5,326 bases of DNA, taken from contig JACOUJ010000332.1 in assembly GCA_016177865.1 (NCBI GenBank), positions 1 through 5,326 of the forward strand. Direction: 5' to 3'. Below are positions 1 through 5,326 of the stretch, piece after piece. A model generated the notes under the pieces. The model saw only the letters and a list, made by a program, of their open reading frames with translations. It made no database searches and was not told the DNA's origin. How positions within the stretch are numbered: position 1 is the stretch's first letter; each line of letters opens with the position of its first letter. A program made the translations under genes and the position numbers. The stretch comes from Candidatus Rokuibacteriota bacterium. GTDB taxonomy: Bacteria > Methylomirabilota > Methylomirabilia > Rokubacteriales > JACOUJ01.

Positions 1-1
1 G

Positions 2-373
2 CAGGAGATCCGCGTGCTGTCAAGGGCGGCCGGGCTCCCCACCTGGGACAAGCCCTCCTTCGCCTGCCTCTCCTCGCGCTTCCCCTACGGGGACCGAATC
101 ACCGTGGAGAAGCTCCGCCAGGTGGACGCCGCGGAGGCGTTCGTCCGCGGCCTGGGCTTTCGCCAGTTCCGGGTCCGCCACCACGGCGAGCTGGCCCGCC
201 TGGAGGTCGCGCGAGAGGAGATGGGCCGCTTGTGGGAGGAGGGGAGGGCCGAGGCGATCGCGACCCGCCTCCGCGAGCTGGGCTTCGCCTACGTGACCGT
301 GGATCTCCGGGGCTTCCGCTCGGGGAGCCTGAACGAGGCCCTCCGCGCGCTGGCCGCAAAGCGGCAGGCGTGA
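2..373 (+). CDS. larE: LarE, ATP-dependent sacrificial sulfur transferase (C-terminal part, 5' end outside window)
   Basis: Partial gene: the frame is open from base 2 and ends at TGA 371-373, giving the last 123 residues of a protein that is usually about 270 residues long. LarE is a cytoplasmic PP-loop enzyme. It activates the carboxylates of pyridinium-3,5-dicarboxylate mononucleotide and converts them to thiocarboxylates during nickel-pincer-nucleotide synthesis. The visible part starts just before the family signature KPSFACLSSRFPYG (visible residues 17-30). The cysteine in it (visible residue 22) aligns with the sacrificial cysteine, Cys176 in the Lactobacillus plantarum enzyme. The downstream FRVRHHGELARLEV block (about residues 56-69) is the conserved arginine-rich region, and its spacing from the cysteine agrees with the family. 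The PP-loop ATP site lies upstream and cannot be seen. The ATG at 14 in the +1-overlapping reading is not a gene start; GTG 14 is simply internal. The stop overlaps the larB ATG, so the two are probably translationally coupled. Family assignment is from motif recall. Confidence 0.93.
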   Translation, partial: QEIRVLSRAAGLPTWDKPSFACLSSRFPYGDRITVEKLRQVDAAEAFVRGLGFRQFRVRHHGELARLEVAREEMGRLWEEGRAEAIATRLRELGFAYVTVDLRGFRSGSLNEALRALAAKRQA

Positions 374-1131
374 TGGACGTCGAACGGCTCCGCGGTCTTC
401 TCGACGAGGTGCGCCAGGGCCGGCTCACCGTCGAGGCCGCCCTCGAGCGGCTCAAGGGCCTCCCCTTCGCCGACCTCGGCTTTGCCCGGGTGGACCTCCA
501 CCGTGCCCTCCGCGCCGGCGCCCCCGAGGCGGTCTTCTGCCTCGGGAAGACCCCGGAGCAGGTGGTGGCGATCCTCCGCCGCCTCGCCGAGGAGCACGCC
601 AACGTCCTGGCCACCCGCGCCACGCCTGAGATCCACGCCGCCGTGGCCGCCGCCGGGATCCCCTGCCGCTACTACCCCGAGGCCCGGATCGTCGTGGCCA
701 ACCCCCGGCCGCAGGACGGGGTGGGGCTCATCGTGGTGGTGTCGGCCGGGACCGCGGACCAGCCGGTGGCCGAGGAGGCCGCGGTGACCGCCGAGGTGCT
801 GGGGAACCGGGTCGAGCGGATCTACGACGCGGGGGTGGCCGGCCTTCACCGGCTCCTGGCTCAGCACCCGCTCCTGGCCGAGGCCAACGCCATCGTCGCG
901 GTGGCGGGGATGGAGGGGGCGCTGGCGAGCGTCGTGGGGGGCCTGGTGGACCGCCCGGTCATCGCGGTCCCCACCAGCGTGGGGTACGGGGCGAGCTTCG
1001 GCGGCCTCGCGGCGCTCCTCGCCATGCTCTCCTCCTGCGTACCCGGGGTGTCGGTCGTGAACATCGACAACGGCTTCGGCGCCGCCTGCCAGGCCGACCG
1101 CATCAACAAGCTCGCCGTGAAGATCCGGTAG
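373..1131 (+). CDS. larB: LarB, NaAD carboxylase/hydrolase of nickel-pincer-nucleotide synthesis
   Basis: Complete gene of 252 residues, close to the family length (about 246-255). LarB carboxylates the pyridinium ring of nicotinic acid adenine dinucleotide and hydrolyses it, releasing AMP and the dicarboxylate mononucleotide that LarE then uses; it is cytoplasmic. The N-terminal third (residues 1-110) is the LarB-specific part, with the LDxxRxxRxGxPEaVFxxGKT-type stretch around residues 41-60. Residues about 115-245 are the PurE/AIR-carboxylase-like domain: SAGTADQPVAEEA at 125-137, GYGASFGG at 204-211, and SCVPGVSVVNIDNGFGAA at 221-238. Cys222 aligns with the catalytic Cys221 of the L. plantarum enzyme, which attacks the pyridinium ring. 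The start is the ATG at 373, which shares its A with the larE stop (TGATG). The longer reading from 232 would overlap larE by 142 bases and add a proline/arginine-rich tail that looks like an out-of-frame translation, so I rejected it. There is no strong Shine-Dalgarno; coupling to larE is likely. GC is very high. Confidence 0.95.
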   Translation: MDVERLRGLLDEVRQGRLTVEAALERLKGLPFADLGFARVDLHRALRAGAPEAVFCLGKTPEQVVAILRRLAEEHANVLATRATPEIHAAVAAAGIPCRYYPEARIVVANPRPQDGVGLIVVVSAGTADQPVAEEAAVTAEVLGNRVERIYDAGVAGLHRLLAQHPLLAEANAIVAVAGMEGALASVVGGLVDRPVIAVPTSVGYGASFGGLAALLAMLSSCVPGVSVVNIDNGFGAACQADRINKLAVKIR

Positions 1132-1142
1132 ATGGAACTCCA

Positions 1143-1192
1143 GCGCCGCGCCGGGTCGCCCCGCCTCCGCTCAACCTCCTCGCCTCGACGGG
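1143..1192. repeat. Left copy of an imperfect inverted repeat of about 50 bp
   Basis: The reverse complement of this stretch matches 4830-4880 at 44 of 51 columns (6 mismatches and 1 gap, aligned by hand). Shared blocks include AGGCGAGGAGG, TGAGCGGAGGC and GCGACCCGGCGC. It starts 12 bases after the larB stop, exactly where GC and codon character begin to change. Its partner sits 45 bases before larC. Opposite orientation at the two edges of a compositionally foreign segment is what terminal inverted repeats look like. I saw no clear target-site duplication outside the two copies. Similarity may extend weakly outward for a few bases on both sides (an AGT is shared). Alternative: both copies belong to a dispersed palindromic repeat family that simply borders the gene. 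Confidence 0.75.
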
Positions 1193-1220
1193 CCAGCTCG
1201 CTCCGACGCCTCCGCTCAAC
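1162..1220. repeat. Two direct copies of a 14-bp motif, CGCCTCCGCTCAAC
   Basis: The 14-mer CGCCTCCGCTCAAC occurs exactly at 1162-1175 and again at 1207-1220, 45 bp apart. The first copy lies inside the left inverted repeat and the second just inside the island. Its complement, GTTGAGCGGAGGCG, recurs in slightly altered form in the right repeat (GCTGAGCGGAGGCA, 4849-4862). A GAGCGA or GGCGA block follows each copy at nearly constant distance on that strand. Such subterminal iterons can be protein-binding sites at element ends, but three copies cannot prove it. Confidence 0.6.
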
Positions 1221-1535
1221 GGCTGAGGCAAGTGGGCGGTCCCCGTGAATTCCTCGGAATATCTCAACGGGACCGAGTGTAGGCAAACCCAGGTCCTGAC
1301 AGACGCTCTCAGTCGGTTTCGGTGCATCTTCTCCCATGTGAAGATATCACTCGGAACCGCTTGCAGAGCGCCCCTGTGCATCCTTGCGTGGCGGGACAGT
1401 CTTATTCTAAAATCGGGTCGGTGGCTGTGGAGGTCCGCTGAGGCCGTGTATGGCGATTGCGAGGTGGGCGAGGCTGTGTTTCCGGGGAGCGCAACGGCCT
1501 TCATTCGTTCAAACCTTTCTCATGCAATGTAGGCG
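1193..1535. other. Leader region upstream of the STAND gene, no convincing gene
   Basis: GC falls along this stretch from host-like to island-like, most clearly after about 1245. It must hold the promoter of the 1536-4676 gene unless that gene is read through from lar. The best sigma70-like pair I can find is TTGCGT (1384-1389) and TCTAAA (1406-1411) with a 16-base spacer, which is weak at both boxes. A 95-codon open frame (1245-1532) ends in TAG one codon before the ATG of the large gene and in the same phase. It has no recognisable domain, an unusual cysteine/tryptophan content and no good ribosome-binding site, so I do not call it a gene. No tRNA, terminator hairpin or riboswitch-like fold was evident by eye. 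Confidence 0.5.
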
Positions 1536-4500
1536 ATGAGCGCACCCGAGAGAATCCTTCTGACATGGCTGCATCTTTCTGATATCCACTTCGGGCATGG
1601 CTCGGCAAGTTACCGGTGGGACCAGCAACTGATTCTTGAAACCCTCAAGAATGATCTTGTTGGATTGGCGCGTACTGGGCTCCCTACGCCGGACGTCATC
1701 TTTGTTACTGGTGATATCGCCTTTAGTGGTCGAGCGGAGCAATACGTGGCCGCTGGAGCATGGCTCGACGCTGTGGCTCAAGTGGTTCAGGTGCCACCGG
1801 AGTTCGTTTTTCTCGTCCCGGGCAATCACGACATTCAGCGCGATGTTGATGCTTGTAACCGAGGCGTCCGACGACTCGTAGAGCGGCTTAGATCAGATGA
1901 TGAGGCGCTGGACGACGCGTTAGCTGATCCGGGCGATCGGTCCATGCTTCGAATGAGGCTGTCACACTACCTCGATTTTGCCTCTAGATATCGTGCATCT
2001 GACGTTGAAAAAGAGGAGACATTGGCTCGGGACCTCTATTGGAAGGTGGTGCTTGATGGAGGCGTCTGCTCCATTCGTGTCGTTGGGCTCAATACAGCGC
2101 TTCTCTGTGCTGATGACCGCGACAAGGGGCGTCTCCGCGTCGGAAGTGAGCAGTTAGCTCAGACTCTGCTCCCGAAAGAGGATGAGCGAACCCTTCTGAC
2201 AATCGCGTTAACTCACCATCCGGTCAGTTGGCTTCATGACGAACGGGACGTGTCCGAGTGGTTCGCGTCGCGTGTTCACATTCACCTCCACGGCCACATC
2301 CACGACGCTGAGTCCGAACGGCACCAGAAAGGCGGCGGGTCGGACTTTCTTAGAGTTGCAGCCGGCGCCGTTCACGGAGACCCGAGCGGGAGGCGCCATG
2401 GCTATTCATTCGCTTCAGTATCCGTAAATCCAGAGGGGATGCTGAATGTCCGAGTCTGGCCGAGAGGCTGGTCGGAGCGAAACAAGGATTTCCGAACGGA
2501 TGTTGATGCTGTGCCGCCTGGCAGCAACTGCGCCGAGCACCTCTTGAGCCCTCGCCTCGAGCCGGAGACAGTACCTCAGATTGTTCCTATAGCAAGACGA
2601 AGAGAGACGATAAGGGCGGTTATTGCAGCGGAACAGGGGCTTAGCTCGCCTGATCCAGAAGGCAGTCTCAGGGACTACCCACCACGCATCGATGTTTTTG
2701 TCGGCCGCGAACGTGAGCTCCAACGAATGACCGACTTGAGTGTCAGGGTGTTGGTGATTAGCGGGATTGGAGGTCAAGGGAAATCTGTGCTGGCGGCGGT
2801 GTACCTCAAGAGGGCCGAGCTTGCTGCTCGGCACGACTCATGGGAGTGGCGAGACTGTAGGGAGGAGGGCAACAAACTTCAAGCCCAGCTGATCAGCCTA
2901 ATTTCGAGACTTACTTATGGACAGGTCGGCGGCGCACAGCTAATAGGCGCGGATACTCCCTACCTCGTAAAACTACTATTTCAACACCTAGGCGACCGCA
3001 ATATCCTCTTCGTCTTCGACAATATCGACCGATATGTCGATGTAGAGGCCAGGTTGCCGATCGACGGTATGAAGGTGCTTATGGAGCACGCCCTACGGGC
3101 GAACCATAACTCGAAGTTCATATTTACTTGTCGCCCGGGCATCGAATATGGTGATGATCGATTCGACCACATCGAATTGCCCGGTTTGTCAGTTGGTGAG
3201 GCAGAGGAGCTCTTCCGACTAAAGGGCGTTGACGTCAAAGATGAGCGAACAAAGGCTGAGGTCGGCCGGGTCCACGACCTTACGCAGGGCCACCCGCTCT
3301 GGCTCACTCTTATTGCCACTCAGGTGGCGCGGTCGTCGGCGCGGCTGAGCGACTTCATCCGCGACCTTGCAAGAGATCGAGCATCAGGCCTTCCCACCGA
3401 TATGCTCAAGTCGATTTGGGAGTCGCTGAGTGACAAGCAGCAGGCGTTGCTTCGTTGCTTGGCTGAAGCAGTGCGGCCTGAGACGGAAGAGCGGCTGGAA
3501 AAATACGTGAGTGACTGGCTGAACTGGAATCAATACTCGCGAGCATTGAGAACTCTCAAGACGCTAGACTTAGTAGTCGTGAAGCAGCCACCGCACTCCA
3601 CGGAGACGCTCGAGTTGCACCCGCTCATAAAACAGTTTGTGCGACGGGAATACCCATTGCAAGAGCGTCAGCAGTTCATTGTGAAAATCCTCGGATTCTT
3701 CAATCGTATGATAGCTGTCTTCGTGACGCAGCTCGACAAGAACCCATCGTTCGGCATTTTGGAGCACTGGACACTCAAGGCCGAGTTGGCGATGAACGGA
3801 GGGCAGTACGAAGAAGCACTCAAAGCCTTGGAGGAGGTCGAGGAGCCAATTTTGGCGAGCGGTTATGTTGAAGAGTTCGTTCGTGTGGCACTGAGACTAT
3901 ATTATGAGCTTGACTGGACCGATGCGATTGCGCGGGATATTGACTACTTTGATAGCGTGCTTAGTACGGTGTCGGATTCACTTGCGCAGCTGGGTCGATT
4001 CCCCGAGGTTGACTCATTGCTGGACAAGTATGAGTCGTCTATCACTGGCAAGAGTGCGCGCTACATTAATCTCTGCGATATGCGGTGTTACTCGCATTGG
4101 TTGCGCAAGGATTATGCTCCGGCTAAGAAGTGGGGGTGGCGCGGGGTCGAGCTGAAGAGTAAAACCAATCTGGATACGAGGTTCGACGCGTCTTATAATT
4201 TGGCCCTGGCGCAGCGTGATTCGGGAGAAGTTGAAGAGGCATTGGAGTTTTTCATGGAAGAGCGCTCCCTCGACGAGGTGTTGCACTCGACGAAGGCAGC
4301 GGATGTCGGTAATGTGGGCAGATGTTTGTGGTTTAAAGGAGACGATGCTGGAGCGCTCCGGTGTTTCACCAAGGCGGCGTGGTTGCTTGAGCGCGAGCAG
4401 CAACAGACGACACCGATGAATCGTGGTTACGCAGCGATGTGGATTGCTGAGGTACTGACGAAGAACCAACGTGCCGAGGAAGCGTATTGGTTCTTTCGGA

Positions 4501-4676
4501 GGGCGCGCAAGATCTGGAGTACTATCTCGCCCGTGAAGGCCGAGGAGGCCCAGGCGTCTCTTGCAGAATTGCTTAGGCAAAACTCCCAACTAAGCCGACT
4601 GGACGAGACGGAGGATCGAGTAGTAGACGAGTGGTGTTCGCAGTGGGTTAGCGCGCAAACGCAGGACCACGTTTAA
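1536..4676 (+). CDS. Metallophosphoesterase-STAND NTPase-TPR protein, predicted antiviral/conflict sensor-effector
   Basis: A 1046-residue cytoplasmic protein with no signal peptide or membrane segment. Residues about 8-310 are a calcineurin-like metallophosphoesterase with every metal/catalytic motif present: DIH (16-18), GD (59-60), GNHD (96-99), HH (227-228) and GHIH (253-256). Residues about 385-615 are a STAND/NB-ARC-like ATPase: VGRERE (389-394), Walker A GIGGQGKS (410-417), Walker B LFVFDNID (491-498), arginine-bearing sensor FTCRP (530-534), and a GHPLWL motif (585-590) standing in for GLPL. A winged-helix-like segment follows (about 620-705) with LHPLIKQFVR (694-703), probably the MHD equivalent. 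About 740-1010 looks like five or six TPR-type helix pairs, clearest at 886-915, 920-950 and 963-992. The ATG at 1536 is the first possible start, because an in-frame TAG lies at 1530-1532 and the phosphoesterase begins almost at once. AGG at 1531-1533 is too close to be a good ribosome-binding site. Known: STAND proteins oligomerise on ligand sensing and fire a fused effector. Inferred: the TPRs sense a phage or stress cue and unleash phosphoesterase/nuclease activity. Substrate and trigger are unknown. Confidence 0.9.
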   Translation: MSAPERILLTWLHLSDIHFGHGSASYRWDQQLILETLKNDLVGLARTGLPTPDVIFVTGDIAFSGRAEQYVAAGAWLDAVAQVVQVPPEFVFLVPGNHDIQRDVDACNRGVRRLVERLRSDDEALDDALADPGDRSMLRMRLSHYLDFASRYRASDVEKEETLARDLYWKVVLDGGVCSIRVVGLNTALLCADDRDKGRLRVGSEQLAQTLLPKEDERTLLTIALTHHPVSWLHDERDVSEWFASRVHIHLHGHIHDAESERHQKGGGSDFLRVAAGAVHGDPSGRRHGYSFASVSVNPEGMLNVRVWPRGWSERNKDFRTDVDAVPPGSNCAEHLLSPRLEPETVPQIVPIARRRETIRAVIAAEQGLSSPDPEGSLRDYPPRIDVFVGRERELQRMTDLSVRVLVISGIGGQGKSVLAAVYLKRAELAARHDSWEWRDCREEGNKLQAQLISLISRLTYGQVGGAQLIGADTPYLVKLLFQHLGDRNILFVFDNIDRYVDVEARLPIDGMKVLMEHALRANHNSKFIFTCRPGIEYGDDRFDHIELPGLSVGEAEELFRLKGVDVKDERTKAEVGRVHDLTQGHPLWLTLIATQVARSSARLSDFIRDLARDRASGLPTDMLKSIWESLSDKQQALLRCLAEAVRPETEERLEKYVSDWLNWNQYSRALRTLKTLDLVVVKQPPHSTETLELHPLIKQFVRREYPLQERQQFIVKILGFFNRMIAVFVTQLDKNPSFGILEHWTLKAELAMNGGQYEEALKALEEVEEPILASGYVEEFVRVALRLYYELDWTDAIARDIDYFDSVLSTVSDSLAQLGRFPEVDSLLDKYESSITGKSARYINLCDMRCYSHWLRKDYAPAKKWGWRGVELKSKTNLDTRFDASYNLALAQRDSGEVEEALEFFMEERSLDEVLHSTKAADVGNVGRCLWFKGDDAGALRCFTKAAWLLEREQQQTTPMNRGYAAMWIAEVLTKNQRAEEAYWFFRRARKIWSTISPVKAEEAQASLAELLRQNSQLSRLDETEDRVVDEWCSQWVSAQTQDHV

Positions 4677-4701
4677 CCTTTTTGTTAGCGATGCTTTGTC
4701 C

Positions 4702-4742
4702 GGGCCACGCGTCGTTTTCATCCGGCATTTCTGGCCCTTTTT
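4702..4742 (+). terminator. Weak terminator-like hairpin after the STAND gene
   Basis: GGGCCA (4702-4707) can pair with TGGCCC (4732-4737), and five T residues follow directly (4738-4742). This has the position and order of an intrinsic terminator, about 25 bases after the stop codon. The loop is 24 bases, which is long, and a competing GGCC pairing just downstream (4733-4736 with 4748-4751) weakens it. If functional, it would limit read-through from the island gene into larC. Confidence 0.25.
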
Positions 4743-4763
4743 CTCAAGGCCCGCTGGCAGCCG

Positions 4764-4806
4764 ATCGGCGGTTGGTCCTTTCCGGCGCGCTGTTTCAACT
4801 GCCGGT
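4764..4806 (+). other. Possible hairpin with an 11-bp stem
   Basis: ATCGGCGGTTG (4764-4774) is complementary to CAACTGCCGGT (4796-4806) over 11 pairs, including two G-U pairs in RNA, around a 21-base loop. It lies just inside the right inverted repeat. It could be part of a structured transposon-end or repeat RNA, or chance in GC-rich sequence. It has no T-run and is not a terminator. Confidence 0.3.
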
Positions 4807-4829
4807 ATCCTACCTGCTGGCCGCCCAGG

Positions 4830-4880
4830 CCCGTTCAGGCGAGGAGGGCTGAGCGGAGGCAGAGCGACCCGGCGCAGCGC
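4830..4880. repeat. Right copy of the imperfect inverted repeat
   Basis: This is the partner of 1143-1192 in opposite orientation, with 44 of 51 columns identical by hand. It contains TGAGCGGAGGC and GCGACCCGGCGC as its longest shared blocks. It ends 45 bases before the larC ATG. The bases between it and larC (4881-4925) include an AT-richer stretch near 4899-4925 that could be either original operon spacer or element sequence. No strong Shine-Dalgarno for larC is visible there; GAGG (4893-4896) is about 30 bases from the ATG. Confidence 0.75.
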
Positions 4881-4925
4881 GGCAGTCCGAGTGAGGATCC
4901 AAATCGAGACGAGCTATCTAGACCA

Positions 4926-5326
4926 ATGAAGATTGCGTACTTTGACTGCCCGGCGGGGGCGAGCGGGGACATGATCCTGGGGGCCCTGGTGGACGCCGGC
5001 CTCCCCCTGGCCACCCTGGAGTCCGCCCTGGCCGGGCTCGGCGTCGCCGGGTGGCGCCTCGGCGCTCGGGTCGTGGAAAAGGGCGGGCTCCGGGGGATGA
5101 AGGTGGAGGTGGAGAGCGATCCCTCGGTCCGCTTCGACCGGCTCGACGAGATGCTGGCCCAGCTCGACAAAGGGTGGCTCGCGCCCGCGGTCCGGGAGCG
5201 GGTGGAGGCGATCCTCCGTCGGCTCGCCGAGGCCGAGGCCCGCGTCCACCGGGTCCCGGTCTACGACAACGGGATTGCCGCCGAGCTCCTGACCCCGACC
5301 GGCGCGGCGATCCTCACGACCCTGGC
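4926..5326 (+). CDS. larC: LarC, nickel insertion protein of nickel-pincer-nucleotide synthesis (5' part; apparent internal deletion)
   Basis: Partial: 133 codons run to the window edge without a stop. LarC is the CTP-dependent cyclometallase that inserts nickel into the pincer nucleotide in the last step before lactate-racemase-type enzymes use it. The N-terminus MKIAYFDCPAGASGDMILGA (residues 1-20) is the classic LarC signature, so the ATG at 4926 is secure. The helical stretch RVEAILRRLAEAEARVH (about 89-105) also fits. The expected continuation is the HFHEVGxxDSIxDIxG block, then the SPLxxGxG and HGxxPVPAPA blocks. Here the chain goes directly from EARVHR to VPVYDNGIAAELLTPTGAA (about 107-125), which normally lies some 60-70 residues further on. 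The frame is kept. The deletion removes conserved histidine/acidic residues, so the product is probably inactive if the sequence is correct. GC and codon use match larE and larB. In some species larC is split by a programmed frameshift; that site would be downstream of this window. Confidence 0.9.
   Translation, partial: MKIAYFDCPAGASGDMILGALVDAGLPLATLESALAGLGVAGWRLGARVVEKGGLRGMKVEVESDPSVRFDRLDEMLAQLDKGWLAPAVRERVEAILRRLAEAEARVHRVPVYDNGIAAELLTPTGAAILTTL

Larger units (their letters stand above)
4677..4829. other. Intergenic region after the STAND gene, structured but without a recognised gene
   Basis: There is no supported gene. GC rises again towards host levels. The frame used by larC is open from 4689 (after TAG 4686-4688) through the larC ATG at 4926, but it contains no ATG. 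It would read as a tryptophan/cysteine/proline-rich peptide (for example GGWSFPARCFNCRYP, encoded about 4767-4811). This looks like a conceptual translation of a conserved non-coding or dispersed repeat rather than a protein, and I cannot confirm either. A perfect 10-bp palindrome, GCCGATCGGC, lies at about 4760-4769. The stretch also contains the two hairpins listed separately. Confidence 0.4.
1143..4880 (+). mobile_element. Putative inverted-repeat-bounded insertion carrying one defence-like gene
   Basis: This segment separates larB from larC, which are usually adjacent in lar operons. It is bounded by inverted repeats (1143-1192 and 4830-4880). Its interior GC is much lower than both flanks, and its codon use includes AGA, ATA and TTA codons that are nearly absent from larE, larB and larC. 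The only convincing gene inside is the metallophosphoesterase-STAND-TPR gene. There is no transposase, integrase, resolvase or reverse transcriptase in any frame, so if mobile it is non-autonomous. Removing it together with a few flanking bases would leave larB and larC about 45-50 bp apart on the same strand, a normal operon spacing. Seen: the repeats, the composition shift and the gene order. Inferred: that the segment moved as a unit. Exact ends are uncertain by about 10 bases because no target duplication is evident. Confidence 0.5.

Noticed and set aside
232..372. Upstream extension of larB to an ATG at 232.
   Set aside because: It overlaps larE by 142 bases, and its peptide is an arginine/proline-rich shadow with no LarB homology. 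The ATG at 373 gives the normal LarB N-terminus and length.
3018..3029. Walker B reads DN (D495-N496) instead of the common DD.
   Set aside because: DN is frequent in bacterial STAND ATPases and is not evidence of a dead site; the lysine of Walker A is intact.
4014..4589. 191-codon minus-strand open frame, and other long minus-strand frames at 99-623, 289-867 and 861-1504.
   Set aside because: They lie opposite well-supported genes, show no domain motifs, and have the composition expected of antisense shadows in GC-rich DNA.
4671..4690. Possible integron attC site: GTTTAAC overlaps the stop codon of the large gene (fits RYYYAAC), and GCTCAAC occurs twice at the left end.
   Set aside because: I found no matching GTTRRRY partner at the other end, and no long imperfect palindrome linking such boxes. 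No integrase is present. The heptamers are too degenerate to count alone.
4696..4929. 77-codon plus-strand open frame between the large gene and larC.
   Set aside because: It runs through the inverted repeat and past the larC start in a different frame. It has no recognisable domain and an arginine/serine/proline-rich composition.
4926..5326. Frameshift as the cause of the unusual larC middle.
   Set aside because: Translation by hand stays in one frame, with recognisable LarC motifs on both sides of the gap, so the change is an in-frame loss and not a frameshift.

Overview
The window is a high-GC bacterial chromosome segment. It carries part of the nickel-pincer-nucleotide (NPN) cofactor operon, larE-larB-larC, all on the + strand. 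A roughly 3.7-kb stretch of clearly lower GC sits between larB and larC. Hand-counted 60-base lines give 77% GC in larB, but 57% and 45% in two lines of the central gene. The lar genes use G/C-ending codons almost exclusively, while the central gene freely uses codons such as AGA, ATA and TTA. The host is a GC-rich bacterium whose phylum I cannot fix from this window.

Layout. Positions 2-373 hold the C-terminal part of larE (5' end outside the window). Positions 373-1131 hold a complete larB whose ATG overlaps the larE stop (TGATG). Positions 1143-1192 and 4830-4880 form an imperfect inverted repeat of about 50 bp (44 of 51 alignment columns identical by hand) that brackets the foreign stretch. 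Positions 1193-1535 are a leader with no convincing gene. Positions 1536-4676 encode a 1046-residue protein with an N-terminal calcineurin-like metallophosphoesterase, a central STAND (NB-ARC/NACHT-like) ATPase and a C-terminal TPR-like array. Positions 4677-4925 are intergenic, with possible hairpins and the right repeat. From 4926 to the window end lies the 5' part of larC. It reads in frame, but about 60-70 residues that the family normally has between its 'AEA-VH' and 'TPTGAA' motifs appear to be missing.

How it fits together. LarB, LarE and LarC act in sequence to make the NPN cofactor of lactate racemase-type enzymes: LarB carboxylates and cleaves nicotinic acid adenine dinucleotide, LarE adds sulfur, and LarC inserts nickel. 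The central protein has no expected role there. Its effector-switch-sensor layout is that of predicted NTP-dependent conflict and anti-phage proteins. The inverted repeats, the shift in composition and the plausible short larB-larC spacing left after removing the insert (about 45 bp) suggest a single-cargo mobile defence island that landed between two operon genes. No transposase or integrase is encoded in it, so movement would need help in trans. The larC gap could be a second lesion after the interruption, or an assembly collapse at a short repeat.
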